DNA of 64,000 nucleotides from Erythrobacter sp. JK5 (GTDB lineage: Bacteria > Pseudomonadota > Alphaproteobacteria > Sphingomonadales > Sphingomonadaceae). Of the stretch, positions 27,440-38,354 are shown one piece after another; the stretch's first letter is position 1, and every line of letters starts with the position of its first letter. The stretch covers positions 1,798,001 through 1,862,000 of the forward strand of contig NZ_CP073577.1 in the NCBI RefSeq assembly GCF_018205975.1. The letters are read 5' to 3'. The translations under genes and the position numbers were made by a program. The notes beneath the pieces are model-generated. The model did not search any database. It worked only from the letters and a program-made list of their open reading frames with translations, and had not been told where the DNA came from.

Positions 27440-28681
27440 TTATTCGCAGAGGCCCGCAGCCCGTTTCGCAATGCCTGCCAGCCCCTTGCATTTGGGCTTG
27501 CGGACCGGCTCGGCGGGATTGCCGCCATCGGGGTTGCGATCGTCCGTCCCGGCCATCATGCCCGCCATGTCGTCCATCCCGAGCATGAACATGCTGGTCG
27601 AGCGAAACCGCACGCGGGCGATCCATTCGGGATTCCACGCGATTTTCGGGTCCGCGGGGCGCGGTGGAAACGCAAAGTCGCGCTGGGGACCGAAGGCGGA
27701 GAGATTGCCCATCATGGCCTCACCGCCGGCCGCCGCGACCTCGGCCGGGACGGTGCAGCTGGTCTGGCTGGGCGGCATCACGGTCTTGGCCGACACCAGC
27801 GTGGCGACCGCAGCGGGCGACATCCAGTCCCACATCGGGCCGCCGAACGCCCGCGTTGCGGAAGAAGCCCACCACACCATGTCGAGGCTTTCGCCTCCCC
27901 CGCCGGCCTGGCCCGACATGACCCAGGCGTAATAGCCGGTCGCATCGGGTATCCCGGTCCAGTCTAGGACATAAGCGCCGCTCGGCATCGCGGTGTTTCT
28001 GACCTGCAAGGGTGCCATGAAATCGCGATCGAGCTCGAAGCCGATCTCGGGCGAATAGTTGCCGACGATCCGGTGCCTGCCCAGCAGCGAGGATTGCGCA
28101 CTCAGATGCTTGCGGGCCTTTTCGTTCGGCCAGTCTCCGTAAGTGCGGCTGTTGGACGGGCTGATCCTCCATTCCTCCGGAATGTTCACCGCTGGGGCGA
28201 ACAGGTCGGGCGGGTACTGCCCCGCCGCCATCTTGCTGAAATCGATAACGACCGGCTGGCCCGGCCCGGCCCGTTCGCCGCAACCCCAATAGATCCGCAG
28301 GCGGCCCTTCGGACGCTCGAAATCGTAGGTCCCTTCGGATTGCGCACGGCGCGGCGTGACCAGCGGCACCGACGTGCCGAGCGCCGCACCCGTTGGCATG
28401 AAGTGATCGGCCTTCGGATCTCCGCTCGCATCGCGGTTCGATCCCAGCCGCAGGATCATTTCGTGCGCCGGACCGGGACTTTCGCCGCGCATCATCGCCA
28501 GGGCCGAGGCCATTCCCCCTTCCGACGACATCGCGGCAAAGCCCGAAAGCGTGCCCGCGTCGATCGTGTACCGCGCGACGGGTGCACCCGATGCCCGCTG
28601 GGACATGCCTGGCGAGGTGGGGACGGCCAAAGTAGAACAGGCGGCAAGCAGGAACGCCGCCTTCATGGCGAGCTTATGCAT
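27440..28681 (-). CDS. Exported protein of unknown function
   Basis: The 413-residue protein starts at the ATG at 28681, with AGGAGA upstream. A signal peptide is apparent (MHKLAMKAAFLLAACSTLAV, possible lipobox LLAAC). The mature part has blocks such as GRLRIYWGCGERAG, VLDWTGIPDATGYYAWVMSG and VWWASSATRAFGGPMWDWMS, rich in Trp and Gly, and ends in a Cys- and Lys-containing tail. I do not recognise the family. The repeated aromatic motifs suggest a beta-rich secreted or surface protein. It stands alone, convergent with glnA. Confidence 0.75.
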   Translation of the reverse strand: MHKLAMKAAFLLAACSTLAVPTSPGMSQRASGAPVARYTIDAGTLSGFAAMSSEGGMASALAMMRGESPGPAHEMILRLGSNRDASGDPKADHFMPTGAALGTSVPLVTPRRAQSEGTYDFERPKGRLRIYWGCGERAGPGQPVVIDFSKMAAGQYPPDLFAPAVNIPEEWRISPSNSRTYGDWPNEKARKHLSAQSSLLGRHRIVGNYSPEIGFELDRDFMAPLQVRNTAMPSGAYVLDWTGIPDATGYYAWVMSGQAGGGGESLDMVWWASSATRAFGGPMWDWMSPAAVATLVSAKTVMPPSQTSCTVPAEVAAAGGEAMMGNLSAFGPQRDFAFPPRPADPKIAWNPEWIARVRFRSTSMFMLGMDDMAGMMAGTDDRNPDGGNPAEPVRKPKCKGLAGIAKRAAGLCE

Positions 28682-28914
28682 CACAGATTCTCCTAACCCT
28701 GTTGGGCGCGGCGACTCCGCGATTGTTTCGCGCAAGGCGCTATTACACCTGCCCAAGATCGACCGGAAGCCCGAATATCGCCGCCCCCAACGGATCGGAA
28801 CACGGCGGACTGCGGCACGGAAGGCAGCGCGCAGCGATCGATCCATTTTCCTACTCGTCGATGTTCTGCTTACTTGCCCGGTCTCCTGCCCTTTCAAGCC
28901 CCGGAGGCACTGCT

Positions 28915-29520
28915 ATGCCGAACAATCGAAAGCCGATCTTCGACACTGTCCGCACGATCCTGAAGCGCGGTTTCCGCCAGGCGGAAGTCGACGCACTCGA
29001 TGCCGCGCTGGACCGGTCGGGCGGAGAAGCCGACACGGAGGCCTCCGGCAATGCTACCCTGGGAGCGGCCGGAATCGCCCTGATCAAGCGTTTCGAAGGC
29101 TGTGCGCGGTTGCGCGTGGATGGACTGGTCGAAGCCTATCCCGATCCCGGAACCGGCGGCGATCCATGGACCATCGGCTGGGGAGCGACCGGGCGGGATG
29201 GCGACGGTCGCATTGGCCCCGGCACCGTATGGACGCAGGCGCAATGCGATGCCCGGCTGGCCGCGGACCTGCAGCGGTATGCCGCCGATGTCGTTCGCGC
29301 GATCGGCGACACTCCGACGACGCAGGCGCAGTTCGATGCGCTGGTCAGCTTCCACTACAATACCGGCGCCATCGCCCGCGCGACTCTGACCCGCAAACAC
29401 AACGCCCGCGATCACGAGGGTGCCGCGCTGGAATTCGCGCGCTGGAACCGGGCCGGCGGGCGGGTGCTCAAGGGGCTGGTGCGGCGTCGCGCAGCCGAAG
29501 CGGAGCTCTACCGCAGCTAG
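28915..29520 (+). CDS. GH24 lysozyme (phage-type muramidase)
   Basis: The 201-residue protein has a short basic N-terminus, then the GH24 domain: LIKRFEGCARLRVDG with the catalytic Glu, DPGTGGDPWTIGWGATG with the conserved Asp and Thr, and QAQFDALVSFHYNTGA. It should cleave the MurNAc-GlcNAc bond. There is no signal peptide and no holin or phage gene nearby, so it may be a domesticated endolysin or an autolysin. The start at 28915 is preceded by GGAGG. Its stop codon TAG interlocks with that of tamB on the other strand. Confidence 0.92.
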   Translation: MPNNRKPIFDTVRTILKRGFRQAEVDALDAALDRSGGEADTEASGNATLGAAGIALIKRFEGCARLRVDGLVEAYPDPGTGGDPWTIGWGATGRDGDGRIGPGTVWTQAQCDARLAADLQRYAADVVRAIGDTPTTQAQFDALVSFHYNTGAIARATLTRKHNARDHEGAALEFARWNRAGGRVLKGLVRRRAAEAELYRS

Positions 29521-32500
29521 TAGTCCCGGCTGATCTCGGCCGCCACGCTGTCGCGCCCGATGGTAGAGACCGTGCCGAGCAGCGCGAGCCAGCGAGTCAC
29601 GCGGTATTCTAGCCGCGTCGCGCTATAACCCTGCCCGTCGGTCACCAGCTCGATATAGACCTTGTTGCCGAGATACTTGCCGAGCGCGACCCCGGTGCTC
29701 CGACCGAGCGCAGGATCGGCGGACACGATCCGCAGCTGATCGAGCCCGATCGATCGGCGCAGCTGGCCGATCGGATCGAGCCCGCTTCCACCTTGCAACG
29801 CCGCCAGCGCGGCGGCGAGCTGCACCGCGTCGGTGGCGGCAAGGCTCGTGACCGAGCTGCCGAACAGCAGCTGGGCCAGGATCTCTTCCTCCGGCAGAGG
29901 GGGTTCGGACGAAAGCGCGATGCGCGGAGCCTGCGACCGTCCGGTGATCGTCACCGTAACGTCGGCACCGTTGCGGTTGGTCTCTGCCGCGATATCGAGC
30001 TGCGGGTCGATCGGCTCGTTGAGGTTGAAGCGGATGCGTCCGCGCGTGAGTTCGAACCGCGCCCCGGCGAAGCTGTAGGCGCCGCGCACGAGCCGTGCCT
30101 CGCCGCCGAGCCTGGGGTCGTCGACCGTGCCGCGCAGTTGGATATCGGCGGCCCATTCGCTGTCGAGACCGAGCCCGTCGACCTCGATCCTGCGCCGCGC
30201 CCGCGCATCGACGAGGTAACGCCAGGGCGACGCGCGACCGGACCGCACGGTCGCTGCCCCGCCGTCGGTGCGGTTGACCTCGCGCGTGGCGATCTGCGGC
30301 AGGCTCATGTCCTCGGCGGCGGTGCCGAGCTGCCAAAACGCACTGTTGACCTGCACCCGCCCGGCGATCGTGCCGCCCGCCCCGTTGGACACGATCCGCA
30401 GCGGGCCGGTGACGGTGGTGTCGAGCCCGGCGGTGTCGAGGATCTTGGCGTTGCGCGCGGCCACGCGAATATCGAGCTGGGGACCGCGCTCAGCGCTCAT
30501 CTGCGACAGGTCGATCGTGCCGCTGCCGCTGACCGACCCGCCGCCGCGCGGCGTTCCCGCGAAACGCGTGAGCTGCAGCCGCGACCCGGCGAAACGACCG
30601 CGCGCGGTGATCGCGGAAATGTCGGTCCCGGTGATCGCACTCTGCAGCCGCAGGTTCTCGCTCGCGAGCGTCCCGCCGAGGCGCGGGTTGTTGAGCGTCC
30701 CCGTGGCATTGGCGGTGACAGCCAACGGTCCTGTGAGGTCGAACGTATCGACCCCCGATAGCCGCCACAACGCCTCCGCGTTGCCATCATAGGCGAGCGT
30801 CGCGTTGAGCCTGCCGCGCATGATCCGGCCTGCCAGGTCGCTGCCCCCGCCAAGGCCGGTGATGCGCGCGTCGAGCCGTCCGAGCCTGCGCCCGTCCTCG
30901 GCCAGCCTAGCGCCCGCCGTAAGCCGGTCCGGGCCAAGATCGACCACGGTCAGCACGTCGATCGGGCGCGAGGACAGCAGGATCCCGGCGCGGCTGAAAT
31001 CGTCGATCTTGAGCCGCGCGCTACCCGTCGGCGGACCGTCACCGGCCTGACGATAGGTGACAATGCCCGAAAGCCGCCCGCCGAACCCTAGGTCGCTCAC
31101 CGCGAGATCGGCGAGCCGCAACGGCATCTCGGCAATGCGGGCCTCGATCGCCGTGGTCGGCCCGCCCAGCGTGCCTTCGAAAATCGCGAAGCCGCGCGCA
31201 AACCCGATTTGGGTCGGGGCCAGGCGATAGCCGCCCGCTTCGAGCGGCGTGAGCACCGCGCGGCGCGGCATGGTTATCGACCGCCCGGCGAATTCGCCGC
31301 GCGCGAGCAGCGCGATCCGCTCGGGTGCGATATCGCCATCGAACTTGAGCGCAAAGCGATCGCTGCGCCGCCCGGCAATCGAGCCGAGCACCGACCCACG
31401 CCCGTCCTCGATCGCCGCCTTGGCCGCGAAGCTGGCGATGCTGAGCGATCCGTAGTCGAGCCCGGTTCCGTCGATATCGGCGAACACCTGGCTGCGTCCG
31501 CTGCCGAACCGGCCGCGCGCGAAAATGTCTGCCTTGGCGAGGCTGAGCGGTGTCGGCCCCTCGAACCGGGCGTTGCGCGCGGTGGCGGTCAGTTCGAAAC
31601 CTTGTGCGCCCGCCGAAGACGGGGCAAGCGCGAGCCGGCCATCCAGTCCGCCCCCCGCCAGCGCGAGGTCGCCCGAGATACCCGCTTCGCCCAGCGTCAG
31701 AGCGCCGCTCACGCTGGTGCGGAACACATCGAGCCTGGCGATATCGATCCGGGTCGGCGCGTCGCTTGGCAAGACGAGGCCGAGGGCACCCTCGAACGGG
31801 CCGAGCAGCGAACCGCCCGCCACGTCGAGCGCGAACCCGTCGTCGCTGGGAGCGATGGCGATCCGCACGTCGCTCAGCCCGGCGGCGGGCAGCGGATCGG
31901 CCAGCACCAGGACGGCGCGCGGACCGCTTCCTTCGATCGTCGCATCGATCGTGAACGGCCCGTATTCGCTATGCCTACCGCGCCCGGCAAGGGTCGTCAC
32001 CTCGCCGCGAATCTGGCTGTCGAGCGTTGCCTGGAGGCGCTCGCTGTCGAGCGAAACGTCGCGCAGCACGATCGGCTGATCGCCGCCCATTCCGAACGCT
32101 CCGCGAAAGCGCAACTGCTGGCCCGCTACGTTGGCCACGGTGGCGTTGGTCACGTCGCTCAGCCGCCCGGCGACATTGGCGCGCAGGGTCCAGGGGATAT
32201 CGCTGCCGAACTTGGCAAGCAGCTTGGCGTTGCCGGTCGCCCGCCCGATCCCTTCGAGCGCCAGCCCGCGCGCCTCGATCGGCCCGGCAACCGCATAGAC
32301 CCCGGTGCCCGTGTCGCCGCGCAGCGTGAGACGCGCATCGAGGCCGGGGAACGACACGCGCGCGCCGTCGACGGTCAGCTTGCCATCGGCGAGGTTGAGC
32401 GTTCCGTCTAGCGTGCCGCGCTCGAGCTGCGCATCGACCAGTTCGACCCCGGTCGAGACCCGCGACGTCTCCGCATCGAGCGGCAGCGTCAGGACACCTT

Positions 32501-33737
32501 CGCGAAAGGTCGCGGTGCCGCGCTGCGATAGGTCATCGACGGTGATGGTGCCGATCGCGAGTTGCGACGTGGTCAGGCGATGCGGGATAGTGAGATCGCG
32601 GAACAACCCGTCGAGCTCGGCCTCGATCCGCGCATTCGCGAGCGCGATCCCCCCGCCCAGCAGATCGGGGTCGCGCAACCGCAGCACCGTCTCGAACGCG
32701 TCGAAGCGGTTGCCGGCGAGGTCGATCGCGCCCCGCCCGCGGGCGGCCAACGTATCGGAGATCGCCACGAGCTGCCCTTCGAATACGCTTTCCTCGAGCG
32801 TGCCCTGCGCCACCAGCGACAGCGCGTCGCCCACGGCGCGCCTGGTGAGCCCGTCCTGGTCGATGCGCGGGGAGACCTGACCGAGCAGGCCATAGGTCCC
32901 GGCGCGGTTGGTCAGGCGGAATCCCGCCACCCGCTCGCCATTGATGCTGCGCGTTCCCGGTGCGTAGCGCGTCACCAGGGCATGACCGAGCCAGCGCGAC
33001 CAGGTGCCGTCGCCCTCGATCTGCGCGCGATATCCCATGTCCAGCCCGGTGAGCCCGGCGATAACGCCGCCGGCCGGGGCATTGTAATCGAGCGCGAGGT
33101 CGAACCGGTCGCCGTCGGGCTCGGCATCGAGCAGCAGGCTGACGGTGTCCCGGCTCCCGAGCTCGCCATCGGCTTCGATCAGCGCGCGTCCCGAGCGGAT
33201 ATCGATCCGCGCCCCGAGATTGACCCGCTGCGCGCCCTCGGTCGCGACCCCTGAGGCGATGGTCAGGTCCTCGATCGCCAGACGGTCCACGCGGATGTCG
33301 AAATCGGGCAGCAGCGGCGCGTCGGGATCGCCCGGCAGCAATTCGGGCAAACGCGACAACCGGCCACGCCGCACGCTCAGCTCGCGGATATCGAGCCCGC
33401 TCCACAGCCACGCGAGCGGACGCCAGTCGAGCGCGACTTCGGGGATGGTGAGAAATTCGCCCTTGGGGTCGCGCAGGATCACATCGTACAGCACTGCCGT
33501 CCCGTAGATATCGCCCTCGATCCGACCGACTTCGAACCGCAGGCCCGAAGCGGGCGCGACCTGGGCGATCTGGTCGGCGACGAAGCGCTTGCCGATCGGC
33601 GAACTCAGGAACCCAGCGACCAGCACGATCGGAAGCAGCACCAGCGCCAGCGCCCAGCCAAGCCGCTTGGCCCAGACCCGCCGGCGCCTGCTCGGGTCGG
33701 CCCCGGCTTGGGGCGCAGTGTCGGCTTCGCTTGCCAT
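29517..33737 (-). CDS. tamB: TamB, inner-membrane anchored translocation module
   Basis: TamB spans the periplasm as a long hydrophobic groove and, with TamA, inserts certain outer-membrane proteins or moves phospholipids. The 1406-residue protein begins with a cytoplasmic basic stretch and one membrane helix (about residues 27-45), continues as repetitive beta-rich sequence, and ends with the DUF490 domain including GGSGLDPIGQLRRSIGLDQL and a final Tyr (SRDY). The start ATG at 33737 overlaps the tamA stop as TGATG. Confidence 0.94.
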   Translation of the reverse strand: MASEADTAPQAGADPSRRRRVWAKRLGWALALVLLPIVLVAGFLSSPIGKRFVADQIAQVAPASGLRFEVGRIEGDIYGTAVLYDVILRDPKGEFLTIPEVALDWRPLAWLWSGLDIRELSVRRGRLSRLPELLPGDPDAPLLPDFDIRVDRLAIEDLTIASGVATEGAQRVNLGARIDIRSGRALIEADGELGSRDTVSLLLDAEPDGDRFDLALDYNAPAGGVIAGLTGLDMGYRAQIEGDGTWSRWLGHALVTRYAPGTRSINGERVAGFRLTNRAGTYGLLGQVSPRIDQDGLTRRAVGDALSLVAQGTLEESVFEGQLVAISDTLAARGRGAIDLAGNRFDAFETVLRLRDPDLLGGGIALANARIEAELDGLFRDLTIPHRLTTSQLAIGTITVDDLSQRGTATFREGVLTLPLDAETSRVSTGVELVDAQLERGTLDGTLNLADGKLTVDGARVSFPGLDARLTLRGDTGTGVYAVAGPIEARGLALEGIGRATGNAKLLAKFGSDIPWTLRANVAGRLSDVTNATVANVAGQQLRFRGAFGMGGDQPIVLRDVSLDSERLQATLDSQIRGEVTTLAGRGRHSEYGPFTIDATIEGSGPRAVLVLADPLPAAGLSDVRIAIAPSDDGFALDVAGGSLLGPFEGALGLVLPSDAPTRIDIARLDVFRTSVSGALTLGEAGISGDLALAGGGLDGRLALAPSSAGAQGFELTATARNARFEGPTPLSLAKADIFARGRFGSGRSQVFADIDGTGLDYGSLSIASFAAKAAIEDGRGSVLGSIAGRRSDRFALKFDGDIAPERIALLARGEFAGRSITMPRRAVLTPLEAGGYRLAPTQIGFARGFAIFEGTLGGPTTAIEARIAEMPLRLADLAVSDLGFGGRLSGIVTYRQAGDGPPTGSARLKIDDFSRAGILLSSRPIDVLTVVDLGPDRLTAGARLAEDGRRLGRLDARITGLGGGSDLAGRIMRGRLNATLAYDGNAEALWRLSGVDTFDLTGPLAVTANATGTLNNPRLGGTLASENLRLQSAITGTDISAITARGRFAGSRLQLTRFAGTPRGGGSVSGSGTIDLSQMSAERGPQLDIRVAARNAKILDTAGLDTTVTGPLRIVSNGAGGTIAGRVQVNSAFWQLGTAAEDMSLPQIATREVNRTDGGAATVRSGRASPWRYLVDARARRRIEVDGLGLDSEWAADIQLRGTVDDPRLGGEARLVRGAYSFAGARFELTRGRIRFNLNEPIDPQLDIAAETNRNGADVTVTITGRSQAPRIALSSEPPLPEEEILAQLLFGSSVTSLAATDAVQLAAALAALQGGSGLDPIGQLRRSIGLDQLRIVSADPALGRSTGVALGKYLGNKVYIELVTDGQGYSATRLEYRVTRWLALLGTVSTIGRDSVAAEISRDY

Positions 33738-35944
33738 CAAAATGCCTGTCCGAGACTGACATAGACCGCAACCGGACTGTCGAACTCATCGGGGTTGAGC
33801 GGCACGCCGACATCGACCCGGATCGGGCCGAAGCTGGTCTTGTAGCGGATGCCCACGCCTGCACCGACCCGGATCACGCCAAAATCGGGGGTCGAGCTGG
33901 TCGAGACCGACCCGGCATCGACGAACGGGACGACTTCGAGCGCGCCGTCGAAAAATCCGGTCTCGATCCGGGCTTCGAGCGACAGCTCGACCAGCGAGCG
34001 GCCGCCGATCGGTTCGGCATCGTCGTCGCGCGGACCGATTGCCTGAAACCCGTAGCCGCGCACCGAGCCGCCGCCGCCGGCGTAGAGCCTGCGCGACGGA
34101 GCGATATCGAACGTGTCCGCGCCGACGATGCTCGAAACATGCGCCCTCCCGGCGAGAACGGTGCTGCCGACCGACTGGTAGTAGCGCGCATCGGCCCCGC
34201 CCCTGACATAGAAGCTGGTCACCCCCTGCGAGCGCGAGACATCGGGTGCGAGCGAACCGGTCAGCCGGAAGCCGCGCGTCGGATCGAGCAGGTCGTCGCT
34301 GCTGTCGAGGGTCGCGCGGCCGAACAGTCCGCCGATCAGATATTCCTGTCGCGGCGCCGCGTCGGCGACGAAGGTTGCGTTGCGTTCGTCGCTCCACAGC
34401 ACTTCGGCCCCGACCGCCCAGCTGAGCGGCTTCTGGTACAGCAGGTTCGAGATCCGTTCGAACGTGCCGCGCAGCGCCACCGTGCGTGCCTCGATCGCCT
34501 CGGTATCGAGATCGCTGGCATAGGCGTCCACCGTCAGCACCTGGTCGCGCGCGCGGAAATTGTTGCGGCGATAGGCAATGCTGGCGAGCTGTTCGCGGGT
34601 GCCGAGGATACCGCGCAACCTCAGCGCGCCTTCGGGCGGGAACAGGTTGCGATGCTCCCAGCTCGCCTCGATCCGCGCGCCTTCTTCGGTACCATAGCCG
34701 ATCGCGCCGGCGATGGTGCGCAGCGGCGCCTGCTCCATCGTCACGTCGAGCGCGACCTCGCCCGGCCGGCCAGCTTCGGGCGGCGCCACTTCGCGCGGCT
34801 CGATCGCCACGCTCGAAACCAGCCCGGTGGCCAGGATCGCGCGGCGCAGGTCGGTTTCGAGACTGCGTTGGTAGGTGTCGCCCGGATCGAACCGCGCGAT
34901 CCGCCCGAGATGCCTGCCCGACAGGAATTCGGGCCGATTGCTCACGACTTCACCGAACACGTATTTGCCGTTCGGATCGACCGGCATGGTCAGGTCGCCT
35001 TCGATCCTTGCGTGGTCGATCAGCAATTCGGGTTCGGACAGGGTCGCAAACGGATATCCGCTCTCGCCCAGCTCGGTGTCGAGCGCGGATCGCTGCGCGA
35101 CGATCCGGTCGGCATAAAGCGGATCGCCCGACCGGATGGCGAAGGTGGCGCGCAGGCTCTCGCCATCGGGATCGGGAAGCGCGCCGAGCGCGCCGAGATC
35201 GATCGCGCCGAATGCGTAGCGCGGACCGGGGATGACATCGAAGCGGACCCGGGGATCGGATTCGGGATCGCTGCCGACGCGCGATTGTTCGCGCCGTCCG
35301 CCCGAAAGCTGGCGGATCACCTCTCCGTTGTAATAGCCGTAGGTGCGCAGCGTCTCGGTCAGGAGCTCCTCGTCGGCGCGCGCGCGGGCGGCGAGCTGCG
35401 GCAGCGTGTCCTCGTCGGCGTCGAGCGCTTCGATGGTGGACAGCGCCGAGAAACGACGAACGAATTCCTCGCGTTCGGGGAACAGCGTGGGATCGGTGGG
35501 AAAGGCGAGCACCAGTTCGCTGCTGATTTCGACCTCGGCCAGATCGGGCAGCTCCATCAGGTCGGGCGCATCGATTTCGGCGAGCGCGGTGACTTCGGGA
35601 TCGGGCTCGAGCGGTTCGGGCAGCGGCACGTCGTCGGGAAGCGCGATCGTGCCCGAATCCGCCCGCGCGGCCTGGTCCAGCGCGGCCTCGACATCGGCCT
35701 CGACTTCGTCGACCGCTTCCTCGATCGGCTCGGGCTCGGGCTGTTGCGGCGCGTCTTCAACGCCCTGCTCCGCCCATTCCTCGGGATTCTCGACCGCGCT
35801 GTCGGGGATCAGGTCCTCAAGCGTGCGCGGCGGTTCCTGCGCCGCGACGATCGCGGCGGGCATAGCGCAGCAAGCTGCGAGAATCAGGTTCAGATTTCGC
35901 AATGTGAGGGAACTAACCCGCCGGGAACTTTGCCGGTTGACCAT
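33737..35944 (-). CDS. tamA: TamA, Omp85-family outer-membrane protein
   Basis: TamA is a BamA-like outer-membrane barrel that works with TamB. The start at 35944 ([12 protein letters not shown]) gives a signal peptide ending near AAIVAAQ, then an acidic Glu and Pro-rich linker to about residue 130, POTRA-like domains ([24 protein letters not shown]), and a C-terminal barrel with the Omp85 motif [10 protein letters not shown] and a terminal Phe. It overlaps the bpt stop by 32 bp. The acidic linker is longer than I expect for TamA. Confidence 0.92.
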   Translation of the reverse strand: MVNRQSSRRVSSLTLRNLNLILAACCAMPAAIVAAQEPPRTLEDLIPDSAVENPEEWAEQGVEDAPQQPEPEPIEEAVDEVEADVEAALDQAARADSGTIALPDDVPLPEPLEPDPEVTALAEIDAPDLMELPDLAEVEISSELVLAFPTDPTLFPEREEFVRRFSALSTIEALDADEDTLPQLAARARADEELLTETLRTYGYYNGEVIRQLSGGRREQSRVGSDPESDPRVRFDVIPGPRYAFGAIDLGALGALPDPDGESLRATFAIRSGDPLYADRIVAQRSALDTELGESGYPFATLSEPELLIDHARIEGDLTMPVDPNGKYVFGEVVSNRPEFLSGRHLGRIARFDPGDTYQRSLETDLRRAILATGLVSSVAIEPREVAPPEAGRPGEVALDVTMEQAPLRTIAGAIGYGTEEGARIEASWEHRNLFPPEGALRLRGILGTREQLASIAYRRNNFRARDQVLTVDAYASDLDTEAIEARTVALRGTFERISNLLYQKPLSWAVGAEVLWSDERNATFVADAAPRQEYLIGGLFGRATLDSSDDLLDPTRGFRLTGSLAPDVSRSQGVTSFYVRGGADARYYQSVGSTVLAGRAHVSSIVGADTFDIAPSRRLYAGGGGSVRGYGFQAIGPRDDDAEPIGGRSLVELSLEARIETGFFDGALEVVPFVDAGSVSTSSTPDFGVIRVGAGVGIRYKTSFGPIRVDVGVPLNPDEFDSPVAVYVSLGQAF

Positions 35945-36758
35945 CCTTGCCCAACGCCCCGCGAAGTGTGTCGCGATGTTCATCGCGCGGTGCGGTCGCT
36001 TTGGCAATCAACCGGCTTTGCTCGCTTCCCCCCATTCGCTGCCAGCCTTCGCGGGTCAGCCGCTCGAGCGGGCGATAACGAACCTTGTACTGCATGCGCG
36101 GACTGCCTTCGACCCAATAGCCAAGATAGACGTAAGGCAGGTTGTCGCTTGCCGCGCGCTGAATGTGATCGAGAATAATGAAATTGCCGAGCCCGGCGCG
36201 GCCGTCGTGGGTCGGGTCGTAGAACGAATAGATCATCGACAACCCGTCGCCCTGGCGATCGGTCAGGCACGCGCCGACCAGCTTGCCGGGCGTGCCATCG
36301 GTGGTCGGCTCGCGGTATTCCACCAGCGTGCTGGTGACCGGCGTGTGTTCGACCATGTCGGCGTAATCGAGCTCGTCCATCGCCGACATCCCGCCATCGG
36401 GATGCCGCACGCTGAGATACTTGGTCAGCAGTTCGAACTGTTCGTCGGTCGCCCACGGCCGGCATTCGGTCACGACCAGATCGGCATTGCGCCGCAGGTC
36501 GCGCTTCTGGGTGTTCGACGCCGTGAATTCGCGGGCCGCCACGCGCACCGACACGCAGGCCTGACAATCGAGGCAGCTCGGGCGATAGGCGACGGTCTGG
36601 CTGCGACGGAAACCGATGCGACCCAGCGCCTCGTTCAGCTGGTCCGCATGTGCGCCCTTGAGCTCGGTAAACACCTTGCGTTCGCTGCGGCCGGGCAGAT
36701 ACGGGCACGGCGCAGGGCTGGTCACGAAAAAGCGGGGAAAGCGGATCGGTGCCGTCAC
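35913..36758 (-). CDS. bpt: Bpt, aspartate/glutamate leucyltransferase
   Basis: Bpt transfers leucine from tRNA to N-terminal Asp or Glu, marking proteins for the ClpS/ClpAP N-degron pathway. The protein of about 281 residues begins [20 protein letters not shown] from a GTG at 36758; an ATG at 36785 is an alternative start. It contains the cysteine-rich [12 protein letters not shown] region, and [13 protein letters not shown] and [15 protein letters not shown] in the acyltransferase domain. It is upstream of tamA and overlaps it. Confidence 0.94.
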   Translation of the reverse strand: MTAPIRFPRFFVTSPAPCPYLPGRSERKVFTELKGAHADQLNEALGRIGFRRSQTVAYRPSCLDCQACVSVRVAAREFTASNTQKRDLRRNADLVVTECRPWATDEQFELLTKYLSVRHPDGGMSAMDELDYADMVEHTPVTSTLVEYREPTTDGTPGKLVGACLTDRQGDGLSMIYSFYDPTHDGRAGLGNFIILDHIQRAASDNLPYVYLGYWVEGSPRMQYKVRYRPLERLTREGWQRMGGSEQSRLIAKATAPRDEHRDTLRGALGKDGQPAKFPAG

Positions 36759-36993
36759 GGGTCTGGCTGGGTCCTCTCGTCGCACGGGGAATCGGCGGTT
36801 GTGTTATTAAGACAATGTTATGCCTTCTCCGGTTCCCGGGTAAAAGACCCTTAACCACGAAACAGGGTGAATAATGGCTTAGTTTGCACAAGCCGAGGTC
36901 GTCGAAAGCACCGTTTCGGACCGAATCGGCTGCCGATCGCGCCTGCAGCCGCCCGCCCGCGCGACCGATTCGCCGGGCCACCAGACCGCCGCT

Positions 36994-38259
36994 TCAGTTG
37001 AGTTCGACCATCTGCACCTTGTAACCGCTCTTACGCAAACCGGCGACCAGTCGCTCGACCTGCTGCGCGTCGCGCGCCTCGCATTCGATATCGGTAATCA
37101 GTCCCTTGGCCGGGAGCGAGGTGAAGATGCGCTGGTGATAGATTTCGATGATGTTGACGTTGTGCTCGTCGAACAGGCGCATCACCTTGAACAGCGCGCC
37201 GGGGCGATCCTGCAGCGTGATCCGCAGCCGCGCCAGCCGCCCTTGCCGCGCCAGATCGCGCAGCAGAACATTGGCGAGCAGCCGCGTGTCGATGTTGCCG
37301 CCGCACAGCACCAGCCCGATGGTCTTGCCGGTGAAGCGTTCGGGGTTGCTCAGCACCGCCGCGAGCCCCGCCGCGCCCGCGCCTTCGACCACGGTCTTTT
37401 CGATCTGCAGCAGCAGCGACACCGCCTTTTCGAGCGCGGGCTCGTCGACCAGCAGGATATCGTCGACCTTTTCGGCAATCACCTTGCGGGTGAACTCGCC
37501 CGGCCGCTTGACCGCGATTCCTTCGGCCAGCGTATCGCCGCCGCATTCGCGCTCTTCGCCCTTGAACTCGGCGAACATGCTCGGGAACAGCGCCGCCTGC
37601 ACGCCGATCACCTCGATTTCGGGATCGAGCGCCCGTGCCACGGTCGCCATGCCCGAAATCAGCCCGCCTCCGCCGATTGGCGTGACGAGGCAATCGAGAT
37701 CGGGCTTCACCTCGAGCATTTCGAGCGCGACCGTCCCCTGCCCGGCCGCGACGTGCGGATCGTCGAACGGGTGGATGAACGTGAGACCGCGTTCGGCTTC
37801 GAGCTTGCGCGCGTGGGCGTGCGCATCGTCGAAGGTTTCTCCTTCGAGCACGACATTGCCGCCCACGCTTTCGGTCTGCATCACCTTCACCGTCGGGGTG
37901 GTCTTGGGCATCACGATCGTGACCGGGACGCCAAGCCGGCTGCCGTGATACGAAAGCCCCTGCGAATGGTTGCCCGCCGACGCCGCGATTACCCCGCGCT
38001 GCATCTGTTCTTCGGATAGGTGGAGCAGCGCGTTGAGCGCCCCGCGCTCCTTGTAGGCGGCGGTGAACTGCAGGTTCTCGAACTTGAGCCAGATCTCGGC
38101 CCCGGTGATTTCCGAGAGCGTGATCGAGTGCATCATCGGCGTCTTGACCACCGCGCCCTCGATCCGCTGGGCTGCGGCGCGGACGTCGTCGATGGTGAGG
38201 TCTTCCGGCCCGGGCACGTGCCCGGCCGCCTGCTCGCTCAAGGCCTGTTTCGCTTTCAT
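36994..38259 (-). CDS. ilvA: Threonine ammonia-lyase (threonine dehydratase)
   Basis: This PLP enzyme converts threonine to 2-oxobutanoate, the entry to isoleucine synthesis. The start at 38259 gives MKAKQALSEQ; upstream in-frame codons lack conservation. The PLP lysine is in QFTAAYKERGALNALLH, with SAGNHSQGL and the phosphate-binding glycine loop PIGGGGLISGMA. A C-terminal ACT-like regulatory domain (LRITLQDRPGALFKVMRLF) suggests allosteric control. The length of 421 residues fits the single-ACT form. Confidence 0.95.
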   Translation of the reverse strand: MKAKQALSEQAAGHVPGPEDLTIDDVRAAAQRIEGAVVKTPMMHSITLSEITGAEIWLKFENLQFTAAYKERGALNALLHLSEEQMQRGVIAASAGNHSQGLSYHGSRLGVPVTIVMPKTTPTVKVMQTESVGGNVVLEGETFDDAHAHARKLEAERGLTFIHPFDDPHVAAGQGTVALEMLEVKPDLDCLVTPIGGGGLISGMATVARALDPEIEVIGVQAALFPSMFAEFKGEERECGGDTLAEGIAVKRPGEFTRKVIAEKVDDILLVDEPALEKAVSLLLQIEKTVVEGAGAAGLAAVLSNPERFTGKTIGLVLCGGNIDTRLLANVLLRDLARQGRLARLRITLQDRPGALFKVMRLFDEHNVNIIEIYHQRIFTSLPAKGLITDIECEARDAQQVERLVAGLRKSGYKVQMVELN

Positions 38260-38354
38260 TGCGCCGGTTCGATTAGGCGGAACGCCGGGCGAGGGCAATT
38301 GCCAATGCCGATCCCGTTGGCAAGCCGCGCTTTCCGCGATAGGCACCGCGCCCC

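Noticed and set aside
28681..29520. Prophage remnant suggested by the GH24 lysozyme
   Set aside because: No integrase, capsid, tail or holin genes surround it; neighbouring genes are ordinary chromosomal genes.
33731..36178. An 815-codon plus-strand frame opposite tamA and part of bpt
   Set aside because: No motifs are seen, it is antisense to well-supported genes, and long stop-free frames are common at this GC content.
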